From Myxococcus xanthus (GTDB taxonomy: Bacteria; Myxococcota; Myxococcia; Myxococcales; Myxococcaceae): DNA of 64,000 bases. The DNA is taken from positions 561,001-625,000 of the forward strand of contig NZ_CP017174.1 in NCBI RefSeq assembly GCF_006402735.1. Direction: 5' to 3'. How positions within the stretch are numbered: position 1 is the first letter of the stretch; every line of letters starts with the position of its first letter. The notes beneath the pieces were generated by a model, which worked only from the letters and a program-made list of their open reading frames with translations, searched no databases and was not told the origin of the DNA. The position numbers were made by a program, and so were the translations under genes. Of this stretch, positions 16,550 to 25,227 are shown piece after piece.

Positions 16550-16803
16550 GTGAGGTGTGGAGGCAGGCTTAAGGGTGTTGGCGAACGTGAAGGGGGCCCC
16601 CGGGGTGCGGGCGATTGTGGAGCACCTGGGCTTGCCCACGGCCTGTGCGAGGTTGGCCCCGGCACGAGGGCCACCCCAGGCCGTGTGGTGTTGAGGCTCA
16701 AGACAGCCAACAGGCCGGCGGCCCCTGCCACGCACCTGATGGGAGCGCGGCCTGGGCAGGCGTGTACCCCAAGGGGGTTCAATCGGTCTGTCCACCGGCC
16801 GGG
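16550..16803 (+). mobile_element. IS91-family transposon remnant D
   Basis: Homologous to remnants A and C from GTGAGGTGTGGAGGCAGG to CACCGGCCGGG. It contains the transposase end VKGAPGVRAIVEHLGLPTAC and ARLAPARGPPQAVWC, and has the same extra G in the AAGGGTG stretch. Both ends are cut: the first transposase shift site is missing on the left, and on the right it stops about 100 bases before the usual right end. Confidence 0.75.
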
Positions 16804-16918
16804 CGCGTGCGCTTCGTGTACCCGGCGCGTGGGCGTGCAGGGCGCGCAGTTCGCGGCGCTGGACGTGGCCACGGGCGGGCTCGTCGCGGCGTCGGAGTGG
16901 ATTCCCCTGACGCCGTGA
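16804..16918 (+). pseudogene. C-terminal gene remnant
   Basis: After the IS91 piece there is RVRFVYP in one frame and VGVQGAQFAALDVATGG then LVAASEWIPLTP and stop in another. It is probably the tail of a lost gene with a one-base shift. Family not recognised. Confidence 0.35.
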
Positions 16919-16985
16919 GCCAGCATGGGGGTGCAATCCTCGAAGGAGCACCCGTTGCTCCTCCCCTCCGAAGAGGTCGCCCGGA

Positions 16986-17678
16986 ATGACTCCCTTTCGT
17001 GCCCATGCAACGCCCCGTCGTCTCGCGCGGCTGCTGCTCTGTCTGGTGACCGCAGCGACAGGCGGATGTCGCTCCGAGGGCGGAGAGGAAAAGCGCCCCG
17101 AGCCATCCCGGACGCCGACGGAGGCCCCTGCGGCGGAGCAGCCCGCCGACCTCCATGGCCTCGGAGGGGTCGAAGGCGTGCAGGCCTCGTATGACCAGTC
17201 CCGTCAGCCTGCCAGGTTCATCGCCGCGCTGGGAATTGCGCCGGGACAGCGGATTGCCGATGTCGGAGCGGGCCTGGGCTACTTCACGCAGCGACTCTCG
17301 GAGGCCGTCGGTCCGGCGGGACAGGTGGTCGCGACCGACATCAACGACGAGGCCCTCAAGCGGCTTCGCGCGCGGATGTCCGAGCGGAAGAACGTCGTGT
17401 TGCGCAAGGTGGAACCGGACGAGCCAGGCCTCGAACCCGGCGCGTACGACCTCATCCTTCTCTCCGAGGTGGACCACTTCCTCTCGGACCGTGTGGCCTA
17501 CCTGACCAGGCTGCGTCTCGCCCTCGCCCCGAATGGCCGTATCGCGGTGACGCACCTTCGGGCGATGCGCCCGCCGCTCGTCGCCGCCGCCCAGCAGGCG
17601 GGCTACTCCATCGTGTCTGAGTACGACGGCCTTCCGGACCACTACCTGCTGTTCCTGCAGCCCGCGTCCAGTCGATGA
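16986..17678 (+). CDS. Lipid-anchored class I SAM-dependent methyltransferase-like protein
   Basis: A 230-residue protein. The N-terminus is an export signal with a lipobox (LLLCLVTAATGGC), then a Pro/Glu-rich linker. From about residue 60 it is a class I methyltransferase fold: the SAM-binding motif I is IADVGAGLGYFTQRL, followed by VVATDINDEALKRL (acidic ribose-binding residue) and YDLILLSEVDHFL. An exported SAM-dependent methyltransferase is odd, because SAM is not expected outside the cytoplasm. It may have lost catalysis, or the signal may act as a membrane tether. No substrate can be predicted. It is followed by a hairpin terminator and a convergent gene. Confidence 0.75.
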   Translation: MTPFRAHATPRRLARLLLCLVTAATGGCRSEGGEEKRPEPSRTPTEAPAAEQPADLHGLGGVEGVQASYDQSRQPARFIAALGIAPGQRIADVGAGLGYFTQRLSEAVGPAGQVVATDINDEALKRLRARMSERKNVVLRKVEPDEPGLEPGAYDLILLSEVDHFLSDRVAYLTRLRLALAPNGRIAVTHLRAMRPPLVAAAQQAGYSIVSEYDGLPDHYLLFLQPASSR

Positions 17679-17728
17679 CCCTGGGGGAGCGGCGGCGCGA
17701 GGGCCTCGCCGCGCGCGGGTGACGTTCC

Positions 17729-17761
17729 ACGAGGGCTCGTGCACACGCACGGGCCCTTCGT
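17729..17761. terminator. Bidirectional hairpin between convergent genes
   Basis: ACGAGGGCTCGTGC, loop ACAC, GCACGGGCCCTTCGT: the arms pair with one mismatch and one bulge. It sits between the stops of the methyltransferase-like gene (17678) and the minus-strand gene ending at 17766 and can serve both. Confidence 0.6.
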
Positions 17762-17765
17762 CGTT

Positions 17766-18263
17766 TCAGGCGACGGTCCATCCTCGGACGTCGTGGCGAA
17801 GAAAGACCTTCGAGGGCTCCGCCTCGACGACGCGGGTGGCCATGGCCCTCAGCCGGAGCTTGTCCCGCTTGCTCAGGTCCCTCCAGGGCAAGAACAGGTG
17901 CGAGTTCCGCGAGCGCCAGAGCACCACGCCCCTCCAGCCACCCTTCATCGCCTGGTCGTGAAGGAAGGAATCGAGCTTCTGGGTGAGCGTCACGGGCTTC
18001 AGCTCGGGGCTGAGCAGGAAGTCGAGCACGGCAACCTGTCTGGATTCGACGGCCCTCACGATGGCGCTCGCGACGACCACCGAGCGCAGGTTCGGGAAGG
18101 CCTGCTTCGAGAGGATGGCCTGGACCTCGCTCACGGCCCCTTCGTCGATGGCGCGGTAGAGCGTCTGGGTGTGCCGCTTCTCGCGCGAGACCGAGAAGCG
18201 CCAGAGCAGGACCAGCGCCGTGAACGGCAGGACCGCCAGGAGCCACTCCTTCAGCGTCGTCAT
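17766..18263 (-). CDS. Membrane-anchored hypothetical protein with ankyrin-like helices
   Basis: A 165-residue protein. One N-terminal membrane segment (LLAVLPFTALVLLWRF) is followed by a basic stretch and helices of the type LYRAIDEGAVSEVQAILSKQ and IVRAVESRQVAVLDFLLS. These resemble degenerate ankyrin repeats. No motif suggests an enzyme. It is monocistronic and convergent with the methyltransferase-like gene. Start ATG 18263. Confidence 0.5.
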   Translation of the reverse strand: MTTLKEWLLAVLPFTALVLLWRFSVSREKRHTQTLYRAIDEGAVSEVQAILSKQAFPNLRSVVVASAIVRAVESRQVAVLDFLLSPELKPVTLTQKLDSFLHDQAMKGGWRGVVLWRSRNSHLFLPWRDLSKRDKLRLRAMATRVVEAEPSKVFLRHDVRGWTVA

Positions 18264-18380
18264 GCGTCTGTCATAGCATCGGGTCCTGGCTTGCAGGGGC
18301 GTCCCGGGTGGCTTCGAAGATGCTGGCTGAGGGCGTCGCGGCCCGTGCGTGGCGTCCCGCGGACAGCCGACGTCGCAGGG

Positions 18381-19418
18381 TCAGGGGCTCTCGAGGCTGG
18401 AGGCCGTCAACGCGGCGGCCCGGACGAAGGTCTCGAGGAGCTCGGGGCCAAAGTACTGGAGCTGACTCTCACCGCTCCGATTCCGGACGTGCTCGGGCGA
18501 ATCCAGATAGCCGATGTAGTCACCCGTGAGCGAGATGACGCGGGTTGCGCCGCCCGCTGCCTCGAGCAGGCGGCCCGCTGGAAGCGTCACTTCGGCTGGC
18601 ACGAACAGCAAGCTCACGGACCCCAGGCTCAGTCGAGAGGCCTCGGCCTGGCGAGGGCCCAGGTGGCACAGGGCGTTCTCGGTGACGCCGTGCAGGCCGA
18701 CGGGCACGAGTCGGCTTGCATCGGGGCGCGGGAGCTTCACCTGGACCCGCGTGTAGGCCAGTCCCTCCGCCGGGACGGGAGCGGGATGGATGCCGCGAGC
18801 CGCGTGCGTCAGGAGCGTTGCGAAGAGCGCATCCCGGGAGGGGGAGTCGCTCTCCTGTGAGGGGAGGGTTGCCCGAGCATTCCCGACCATGCCCTGGAGG
18901 AAGAGAACCACTCCACCTTCCTCCTCCAGCGTGCGGCTGTACCGCCCCGGATAGTCTCCCGAGAGGGTCCGGGACTTGTGGGGGGCGAGCGTCGGATGCG
19001 CCGAGAAGATGGAGAGCTCCGCGACCTTCCGCTGCTCGTGTCGGAAGACCAGACGTGTCAACCGGGCATCGACATGGGGTTCGGCGCGACCGCGAGAGAC
19101 GATGAGGTCGGGGACGATGCCCTCACCCAGCTCGACGGAGACCGGGGTGAGTGTGTCCACCGCCCGCCGCAAGGCGCTGCTTGTCGCCGCGATGATGGCT
19201 TCTCTCGCGGCTGGGCGGAACCGCCCGACTCCGCCGAGCTGGAAGAGGGAGGACGGTTCGTAGCTCCCCATGGAGGAATGGGTGTGCGTGGCCGTCACGA
19301 ACAGCTCGGTGACCTTCAACTCCTGGAGGAGGGCCGCCAGGGAGAGTCGCATCGAGGAAGGGGGGGTCAACAGCTCCGTCGAGACGATGGCCACGCGGAC
19401 GTCGCCAGACTGGAGCAC
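18381..19418 (-). pseudogene. Neutral/alkaline ceramidase N-domain-like protein, 5' truncated
   Basis: 345 codons from a GTG at 19418, with the same frame open back to a junction near 19466 (PLAVRALVLQSGDVRVAIVS). The family hallmark is FVTATHTHSSMGSYEPSS, whose histidines bind zinc in neutral ceramidases. Further conserved parts are SIFSAHPTLAPH, SGDYPGRYSRTL and SLTGDYIGYL. Ceramidase-like proteins of this class are secreted hydrolases with a signal peptide. Here that N-terminal part is missing and replaced by the tail of a plus-strand MYXO-CTERM gene. The remaining domain could still be made from the GTG, but would lack export. Confidence 0.6.
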
Positions 19419-19466
19419 CAGGGCCCTGACGGCCAGTGGAGTGGTTGCTTCCGTGGCCGCGGGGCG

Positions 19467-19789
19467 CAGCTGACGGCCACGGCCACGGACCCGGAGCAGG
19501 GGACGCTGACCTACGCGTGGAGCCAGAGCGAGGGCCCCGCCGTGACGCTCCAGGATGCGACGCAGGCGCGTGTCCAGTTCACCGCGCCTGAGGTCTCGGC
19601 CGCCACGGAGTTCGTCTTCGTGGTGAAGGTCTCCTCGGAGAGTGGCCTGTCCGCCAGGACCGGGTCACGGTGACGGTGAGCCCGGCGCCGAAGGAGTCCA
19701 GCGGTTGCTCGTCCACCGGGACGACTGCCGCGCTCCCGCTGGCGATGGCGTTGCTCTCGCTCCTCGCGTGGAGGCGGCGCGAGGACTGA
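19467..19789 (+). pseudogene. C-terminal remnant of a PKD-like, MYXO-CTERM surface protein
   Basis: Reads QLTATATDPEQGTLTYAWSQ, a PKD/REJ-like beta-sandwich, then VQFTAPEVSAATEFVFVVKV. Near 19658 the frame shifts by one base and goes on with DRVTVTVSPAPKESSGCSST and a hydrophobic segment ending in RRR. GCSS plus a membrane segment plus Arg residues is the MYXO-CTERM sorting signal that anchors proteins at the myxobacterial surface. The 5' part is gone; it is joined head to head with the ceramidase-like remnant. Confidence 0.65.
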
Positions 19790-19822
19790 CGCCGTCCTGA
19801 CGTTGCCTTGAGGCAGTGAAGC

Positions 19823-19850
19823 GGGGCGGTGGCACATGCGCCATCGCCCC
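19823..19850 (+). terminator. Intrinsic-type terminator after the MYXO-CTERM remnant
   Basis: GGGGCGGTGGC and GCCATCGCCCC form an 11-bp stem (one G-T pair) around a six-base loop, followed by the T-rich TCTTGTTGAG. Confidence 0.6.
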
Positions 19851-19917
19851 TCTTGTTGAGTCTCTCTTGAGCGGTGTGCGGCCCTTCGGCCCTGTTGGGG
19901 AAGGGAGGCCGCGGTGA

Positions 19918-20271
19918 GTGACCGCGATGATGCTCGGGATGCGCGGCGACTCACGGAGCTGGGACTTCGTCCTGGTGAAGCCGTCTTCAGGGCGCGTGAA
20001 CCGAGTCGCGCTGGACGCCGACCGTCTGGTGGGGCTCTGCACGCGGCTGGTGAGCGAGGAGCCGCTTCGCGAGCTGGCCATCCAGTTGGACCTGGGCTCT
20101 ACCTTGGAGCGCGTCGTCATCGACCGCCGAAAGTACTGGGACTCGATTCGCGACGATGTGCTGGAGATTTCTCGCGAGGAGGGAGCCGTCGTCCGGCTCG
20201 ACCTGTCCCTCGTCGACTTCGAGCGTGCCGACTCGGGGCTCGATTTGCTGGAGCGCGCGTGTGACGCACCT
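19918..20271 (+). pseudogene. Unknown gene fragment
   Basis: About 115 codons with strong host-like codon use: DSRSWDFVLVKPSSGRVNRV, ALDADRLVGLCTRLVSEEPL, DRRKYWDSIRDDVLEISREE. No family recognised. The N-terminus lacks a ribosome site, and the coding signal passes into another frame near 20260, where a different gene tail begins. So it is probably truncated at the 3' end. Confidence 0.35.
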
Positions 20272-20437
20272 GCTGGACCTGCAACTGCTGGCGCCCGACA
20301 TTCAGGAGGAGGTGCTGTTTCTCGAAGCCGTCGACGGGAAGGAGCCCCTCAGCGAGCGGGCCCTCCGTGTCATTGCACACGCAGGGGCATGGGAGGCGCA
20401 GCGGGCGCGGTGGCATGTCTGGCGCACTTCGCTCTGA
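20258..20437 (+). pseudogene. C-terminal fragment of a helix-turn-helix protein of the recombinase-associated type
   Basis: Reads RVTHLLDLQLLAPDIQEEVL then FLEAVDGKEPLSERALRVIA and HAGAWEAQRARW. This matches the end of ParB-like HTH proteins that lie next to serine recombinases (pattern ARVTQ-LL-LAPDIQ). Only the last helix of the HTH and the tail remain. Confidence 0.45.
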
Positions 20438-20517
20438 CTCTGGCCGCGCCGAAGAAGTCGAACATGCGGAGAATGGCCACTCATTCGAGGCCTTCCAGAC
20501 GTGCAGTCAAGGTGCCA

Positions 20518-21723
20518 CTACGGCACTGTGGCGAGGCTTCTCAGCGTGGCCTGCTTGCTCACGCGCTGCCAGTATTGGAGGCTTTGCTCCAGCGCAGGAT
20601 AGCGACGCCCCGGTTTCACGACAAAGAACCTGGCGAAGGTCCTGATGAGCGTCTCCTGCCCCTCCCCGTCTCCATCGGAGAAGGCGACGGAGAGATAGGG
20701 GCGTCGAGAGCTGAGGTGAGTATAGATGTTGCCAGCAGCAGCTGGCTTCCGAGGAAGCCAGCTCAGTGGTAGGTCCACCTCCACCTGCGCGGGGGACGTC
20801 CAGCGTACCGAAGGCAGTGACGTATCCTTTCGTGCGGGAGGGCGGAGCCACATGGCCACGGGAGTACCTGCCTCGGTGCGCGCGACAGCCAACTGCACCT
20901 GTGCATCCGAGGGGGCGGTAGGCTCTCGTTCGGCCCACCACAGTTCAAGGTGATCCGCCGCGAGGACGGCCTTGGGGGTGGCGTCCTTGGAAGGCACCAT
21001 CCTGTCATCTTCCAACTGAGCGATGACCCTGAGCATGTCGCCGCGACGCCGGAGGCGCACCTTCAGGCCCGCATCCCCATTGCCCGTCCATTGCTTCTGG
21101 CTCGAGGAAACGTGTCCCGGGGGAAGGGTGGATGAATCCACGTTGGATACAAGCAGAACCGTTGTTTCAGTCACGAAGTCTTCTTTTTCACTCACGAAGT
21201 CTTCGTCGTCGAAATCAGGGTCCAAATTGCTGCACCTCATCGTGGCGCGCTGCGTCTGTAGATTCACCGTCTCCGTGCATTGGTGGCCGCTTTCAACGAA
21301 CTGCATGAGCATGGGGCCATGCTGGTCGAAGCGGAGGCTGAGCTCCGCATAGTTCGTCAGGTTCCGATACTTGAGGACGAGGGCCTTGCTGGAGTCTGGG
21401 GCATTGGAGGGCGGAGAAGGGATGTCGAACGCGTCCGTGGTCTCTGTTCCACCCAGAGCGAAGCGCTCACCGCGAGCCAGCCCCACCAAGACGACCGAGT
21501 TCCCAATAAAGCCGTCCGCTCCCTTGAAGGCGTAACAGACCACCTCGTCATCCCGACCATCTCCGTCGAGATCCACCTGGTACCGAGTGAAAACCTCGGG
21601 CTTCTCCTCCTTGACGCGAGCATCGAACCAAGTCGCGAAGGGGCTGGGTCGAGGTGCGAGCGGCGCAGATGAGGGCGGCGCGGCCAGCAGGGTGAGCAAG
21701 GGAAGCCAGTGCGAAAAGACCAT
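20518..21723 (-). CDS. Secreted protein of unknown function with an FG-GAP-like motif
   Basis: A 401-residue protein with an N-terminal signal peptide (FSHWLPLLTLLAAPPSSAPL). The motif VDLDGDGRDDEVVCYAF resembles the calcium-binding DxDGDGxxD loop of FG-GAP repeats. The rest has no recognised domain; it contains an acidic patch (DPDFDDEDFVSEKEDF) and a C-terminal sheet region ending RRYPALEQSLQYWQRV. It appears intact and monocistronic. Start ATG 21723. Confidence 0.55.
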   Translation of the reverse strand: MVFSHWLPLLTLLAAPPSSAPLAPRPSPFATWFDARVKEEKPEVFTRYQVDLDGDGRDDEVVCYAFKGADGFIGNSVVLVGLARGERFALGGTETTDAFDIPSPPSNAPDSSKALVLKYRNLTNYAELSLRFDQHGPMLMQFVESGHQCTETVNLQTQRATMRCSNLDPDFDDEDFVSEKEDFVTETTVLLVSNVDSSTLPPGHVSSSQKQWTGNGDAGLKVRLRRRGDMLRVIAQLEDDRMVPSKDATPKAVLAADHLELWWAEREPTAPSDAQVQLAVARTEAGTPVAMWLRPPARKDTSLPSVRWTSPAQVEVDLPLSWLPRKPAAAGNIYTHLSSRRPYLSVAFSDGDGEGQETLIRTFARFFVVKPGRRYPALEQSLQYWQRVSKQATLRSLATVP

Positions 21724-21960
21724 GGATGAAACTCAACCCCAGGAGCTTCTCGCAAACAAGGTCGTCCTCCTCGCGCAGTATCACTGCGCTTCTCGCCTCC
21801 ACTCTGCCGCCGAGGTGGCAGTGCCCGCAACCGAGTAAGAGCTCGCCGTCCCCCGTCGTGACCAGCGCAACCGAGTCGTGAGACGTCCTGTCACCTCACA
21901 CGAGGAGGTGGACATGGACGCGGAGTTGGAGCGGTTCCGACAAGGCTGCGAGACAGGCAG
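21724..21960. other. Intergenic stretch
   Basis: Holds the presumed promoter of the secreted protein at 21723 on the minus strand. I see no complete gene. With the transposase remnant that follows it fills the gap to the WD40 pseudogene. Confidence 0.4.
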
Positions 21961-22080
21961 GTGCTGGGGCCTCTGGAATGGGGCGACGGCGTCCAGGTGC
22001 GAGGGGTGGACGTACGCCGCTACCGGTGCACCCGGTGCGAGGCCCCGTGCACCGTCTGCCCTCGGGAGGTACTGATGTGG
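21961..22080 (+). pseudogene. Zinc-ribbon remnant of a transposase-like protein
   Basis: Reads VLGPLEWGDGVQVRGVDVRR then YRCTRCEAPCTVCPREVL. The pattern RRYRCTRCxAxCTVCPREVL resembles the N-terminal zinc ribbon of a transposase-like family common in myxobacteria. The rest of the gene is absent. Confidence 0.45.
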
Positions 22081-22181
22081 CGACCGAAGTTGGGGCAGGC
22101 TCAGATGGCTGTCGTCGGAGCTGGCTTGGCACTCCCTTCGTCACGAGCGCACAGCCCTTTGCGTACGCGCTAGACTGAGCG

Positions 22182-23413
22182 ATGTGGCGCCGTTATCCCC
22201 AGTGGCTCGATGCGGGCGAACCCGACGGAGATCCGCTCGGGGCGCCGATGCTGTGGCCCGACGGGCGTCACATCGCCGCGAACGGGCGCGGGCGCATCTT
22301 CCTCTGGAGTCTGGCGACCGGTGAGTGCACGCGGGGCCTGAAGACGGGCGCCATCTGTCGGAATGGAGAGCCCTCGTTCCGGCTGGCGGGTGAAGCCGAG
22401 CTGGGCCGCGTGCTCGAGGCGCACTAGATCCGCGACCTGGCCGTCTGGGACTCCAAGGACTGGCGACGCGTTCAGACCTTCGAGGGCCACGGAGAGGAGG
22501 TCCAGGCCGCCGCGGTCGTCAGCGAGGACCGCGTCGTCTCCATCAGCGGTGACCGCAGCGCGCAGCTGTGGGACGCATGGACGGGCGAGAACCTGCGCAC
22601 GCTGGAGACCGGACCGCTCTACGCGCTCGCGCATGCGCCCGCCAGGGCCTCGTCGCCGTGGGCGGAAGCAACGGCGCCGTGCACCTGCTCGAAGGCCTCA
22701 CGCTCAACGTCCGCGCCCTCTTCCACCTGCGCATGGCCACCGCGCGCCATGAGCCCCTCGGCGCCGAGCGCAAGAATCAGATCGGCATCGTGTGGAACCG
22801 CCCGTCGAACACCCTCCGGGCGCTGGCCTGGCACCCCGAGGGAGAGCACCTCCTCTGCGGGTCCTGGGACTTCGTGGCCCGCATGTTCCACAGCCGCACC
22901 GGCCGCGTCGTGCGGCAATGGCAGGGCCATGCGCACTGGGTGGACTTCGTCGCGGTGGAGCCCTCGCGCGGGCTGCTGTGCACCGGGAGCTTCGATGGCA
23001 CCGTGCGCGTCTGGTCGCTCGACTCCACCGAGTGCCTCGCCGTGCACGACGTCGGCCACGCCGACCTGGGCGGCCTGCTAGTGCACGACCGGACGCTCTA
23101 CGTGACGTGTCAGCGGGAGCTGTTGTCGATGCCTCTGGACCAGCACAGCGCCTTCCCATTGGCGGTCGAAGAGGAGTGGTTCTCGGTGCGCATCCTGAAA
23201 TGGCTCGTTGGTGGCGTGCTGGTCGTGGCCTTGTTGTCGGGCCTGTTGCGGCGAGAGGAAGCTGCGGCGTTCCAGCAGCCAGTGCTCGTTGTGGCCTTCA
23301 TGATGTCAGACCTGTCGGTGGCAATCGTACCATCGTGGTGGAGAGAGGGCCCATCACTCGGTGGGCTCTGCCTCATTCCAGGAGCCTGCCTCGCGAGTCG
23401 CCGGCCAGACTGA
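22182..23413 (+). pseudogene. WD40-repeat protein with an in-frame stop and a frameshift
   Basis: WD40 blades are clear throughout: RGRIFLWSLATGECTRGLKT, DLAVWDSKDWRRVQTFEGHG, SISGDRSAQLWDAWTGENLR, LCGSWDFVARMFHSRTGRVV and CTGSFDGTVRVWSLDSTECL. A TAG at 22425-22427 interrupts the frame between EAH and IRDLAVWD; a single C-to-T change in CAG would explain it. A second lesion near 22636 moves the frame by one base. At the 3' end a hydrophobic stretch WLVGGVLVVALLSGLL follows the last blade. The whole locus would encode about 400 residues if repaired. It is probably a decayed gene. Confidence 0.65.
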
Positions 23414-23420
23414 ACGACGA

Positions 23421-23503
23421 CCGCGCGCCTCGCTCACTGGCCTTGACGCACTGTCGAACGTGCGGCGGCGCCCCGATGATGCAGCGACCGAGTTTGGCTG
23501 ACT
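23421..23503. repeat. Diverged dispersed repeat, copy 1
   Basis: Begins CGCGCGCCTCGCTCACT and ends GCAGCGACCGAGTTTGGC. A copy with similar spacing and many substitutions lies at 27650-27735. Origin unknown; possibly an old transposon piece. Confidence 0.5.
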
Positions 23504-23802
23504 GGGGCGAAGGTGAGAGCGATGCGAGAGGCACTGGCAACCGTGCGGCCACAGGACGCAGCAGCATGGTTCGCCTGCGATGGCTACTGGCCTCAACCGC
23601 CGTGAGCACCTTGTGGCTCATTCGATGTAATGTCATATGCGAAATGTCTGGCGTTGAGCGCCTCGATGTCCTTGGGGGTGGGGCGCTCGCGGGCGGCACC
23701 GAGGTCGCGGGAGCGCTCGACTCTCTGCCATCCGAGGGGCGACGGCCCATTCGCCGTGGCTGGTCCCCGCCACCCTCACCCGCCACGGAGCAACACCGGC
23801 AT

Positions 23803-23830
23803 GGAGGCGGCCGCCAGCACGGCCGCCTCC
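23803..23830. terminator. GC-rich hairpin
   Basis: GGAGGCGGCC, an eight-base loop, GGCCGCCTCC. Perfect 10-bp stem without a T-run, about 70 bases before the alcohol dehydrogenase gene. It could end transcription from the left. Confidence 0.4.
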
Positions 23831-23897
23831 TCAACTCCAGCTGGACTGTCGTCTTCCCTTCGGAGCCTGCCCATATTCACCCGCGTTCTTTACACCC

Positions 23898-24929
23898 ATG
23901 GGGGAAGGCGCGATGGCCAGGAAGATGAAAGCGGTGCAGGTGATGCAGGCGAAGGGCCCACTCGAAGTCGTGGAGCGGGACGTCCCCGAGCCCGGCCCCG
24001 GACAGGTGCTCATCGCCGTGAATGCGTGTGGTGTCTGCCACAGCGATGCGATTACCAAGGAGGGGTGGATGCCCGTGCAGTACCCGCGGGTGCCCGGTCA
24101 TGAAGTGGTGGGCCGCATCGACAAGGTGGGGCCCGGGGTGACGGCGTGGAAGGCGGGTCAGCACGTGGGCGTGGGCTGGCACGGGGGCCACTGCGGCCAG
24201 TGCCCCGCGTGCCGCGTGGGCGACTTCGTCACCTGCGACTTCCAGCAAATCTGCGGCATCACCTACGACGGCGGCTACGCCGAATACATGCTCGCGCCCC
24301 AGGAGGCCCTGGCCCGAGTCCCGGACGGCATGAAGTCCGAGGACGCCGCGCCGCTCTTGTGCGCGGGCGTGACGACGTTCAACTCCCTGCGGAACATGGG
24401 CGCGAAGCCGGGCTCCCTGGTGGCGGTGCAAGGCATTGGCGGCCTGGGGCACCTGGCCATCCAGTTCGCGCGCAAGCTGGGCTACCGCACCGTGGCCATC
24501 TCGCGCGGGGCGGACAAGCGGAAGCTGGCGACGGAGCTGGGCGCCCATGAATACATCGACACGGAGAAGGGCGAGGTGGGCAAGGCGCTCCATGCCCTGG
24601 GCGGCGCGCGCGTCATCATGATGACCGCGTCGAGCAACAGCCTGGTGGCGGACATGATTGGCGGCCTGGGCCGCGACGGCGTCCTGCTCTTGCTGGGCGC
24701 GGGCGCGGAGCCCATTCCCGTCACCAGCCTGCAACTCATCATGAAGCGCCAGCGCGTCCAGGGCTGGCCCAGCGGCATTCCCCAGGACTCGCAGGACACC
24801 ATGGACTTCAGCGCGCTCACGGGCGTGCGCTCCCAGAACGAGGTGTTTCCCCTGGAGCGCGCTGGCGAGGCCTTCGAGCGAATGATGAGCAACCACGCCC
24901 GCTTTCGAGTGGTGCTCAAGATGCGATGA
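23898..24929 (+). CDS. Zinc-dependent alcohol dehydrogenase
   Basis: A 343-residue medium-chain dehydrogenase of the AdhP/Adh type that oxidises alcohols with NAD. The catalytic zinc site is CGVCHSDAI with GHEVVG. The structural zinc loop has the Cys series CGQCPACRVGDFVTC. The dinucleotide-binding motif is GIGGLGHLAI. Length and domain order are those of an intact family member. The start could be ATG 23898 or the in-frame ATGs at 23913 and 23928; the last gives MKAVQVMQAKGPL, the usual N-terminus. It is monocistronic between two non-coding stretches. Confidence 0.9.
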   Translation: MGEGAMARKMKAVQVMQAKGPLEVVERDVPEPGPGQVLIAVNACGVCHSDAITKEGWMPVQYPRVPGHEVVGRIDKVGPGVTAWKAGQHVGVGWHGGHCGQCPACRVGDFVTCDFQQICGITYDGGYAEYMLAPQEALARVPDGMKSEDAAPLLCAGVTTFNSLRNMGAKPGSLVAVQGIGGLGHLAIQFARKLGYRTVAISRGADKRKLATELGAHEYIDTEKGEVGKALHALGGARVIMMTASSNSLVADMIGGLGRDGVLLLLGAGAEPIPVTSLQLIMKRQRVQGWPSGIPQDSQDTMDFSALTGVRSQNEVFPLERAGEAFERMMSNHARFRVVLKMR

Positions 24930-25227
24930 GCAGTGCTCCCATCCCTCATGCTGGCCGTCAGCATTGAAAGCCCGGGATTGTCAGAATCGGCTGCCCTGGG
25001 TGGTTAACAAAACTGTTAACCATTCTCGGTCTCTCTCCCCAAAACGAGCGAAAGAGCGTTCCAGAGAGCCCGTTTGGCGGCGGCGAAGGGCGGGCATCTC
25101 GCTCTGGGGGCAGAGGGCAGAGAGCGCCCTCTTCATCACCGCGAGGCAAAATCCCTTGTGATTCAGGGACTTATGCACGAAGGCCAACAACCGGCCTTGC
25201 TGAATTCATCAGACAGAGCCTAGCGCG
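24930..25227. other. Intergenic stretch, 298 bases
   Basis: Between convergent genes. It has lower GC than its surroundings and holds the AT-rich inverted repeat at 25002-25021. No gene recognised. Confidence 0.45.
25002..25021. repeat. Perfect AT-rich inverted repeat
   Basis: GGTTAACA, AAAC, TGTTAACC. An 8-bp perfect dyad in otherwise GC-rich DNA, between convergent genes. It may be a protein-binding site or a weak hairpin. Confidence 0.45.

Larger units (their letters stand above)
23414..23897. other. Long intergenic stretch, 484 bases
   Basis: Contains the diverged repeat copy at 23421-23503 and a hairpin at 23803-23830. A short minus-strand coding-like stretch (RERPTPKDIEALNARHFAYD) lies at about 23630-23700 and may be a tiny gene relic. 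No complete gene is visible. Confidence 0.4.
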
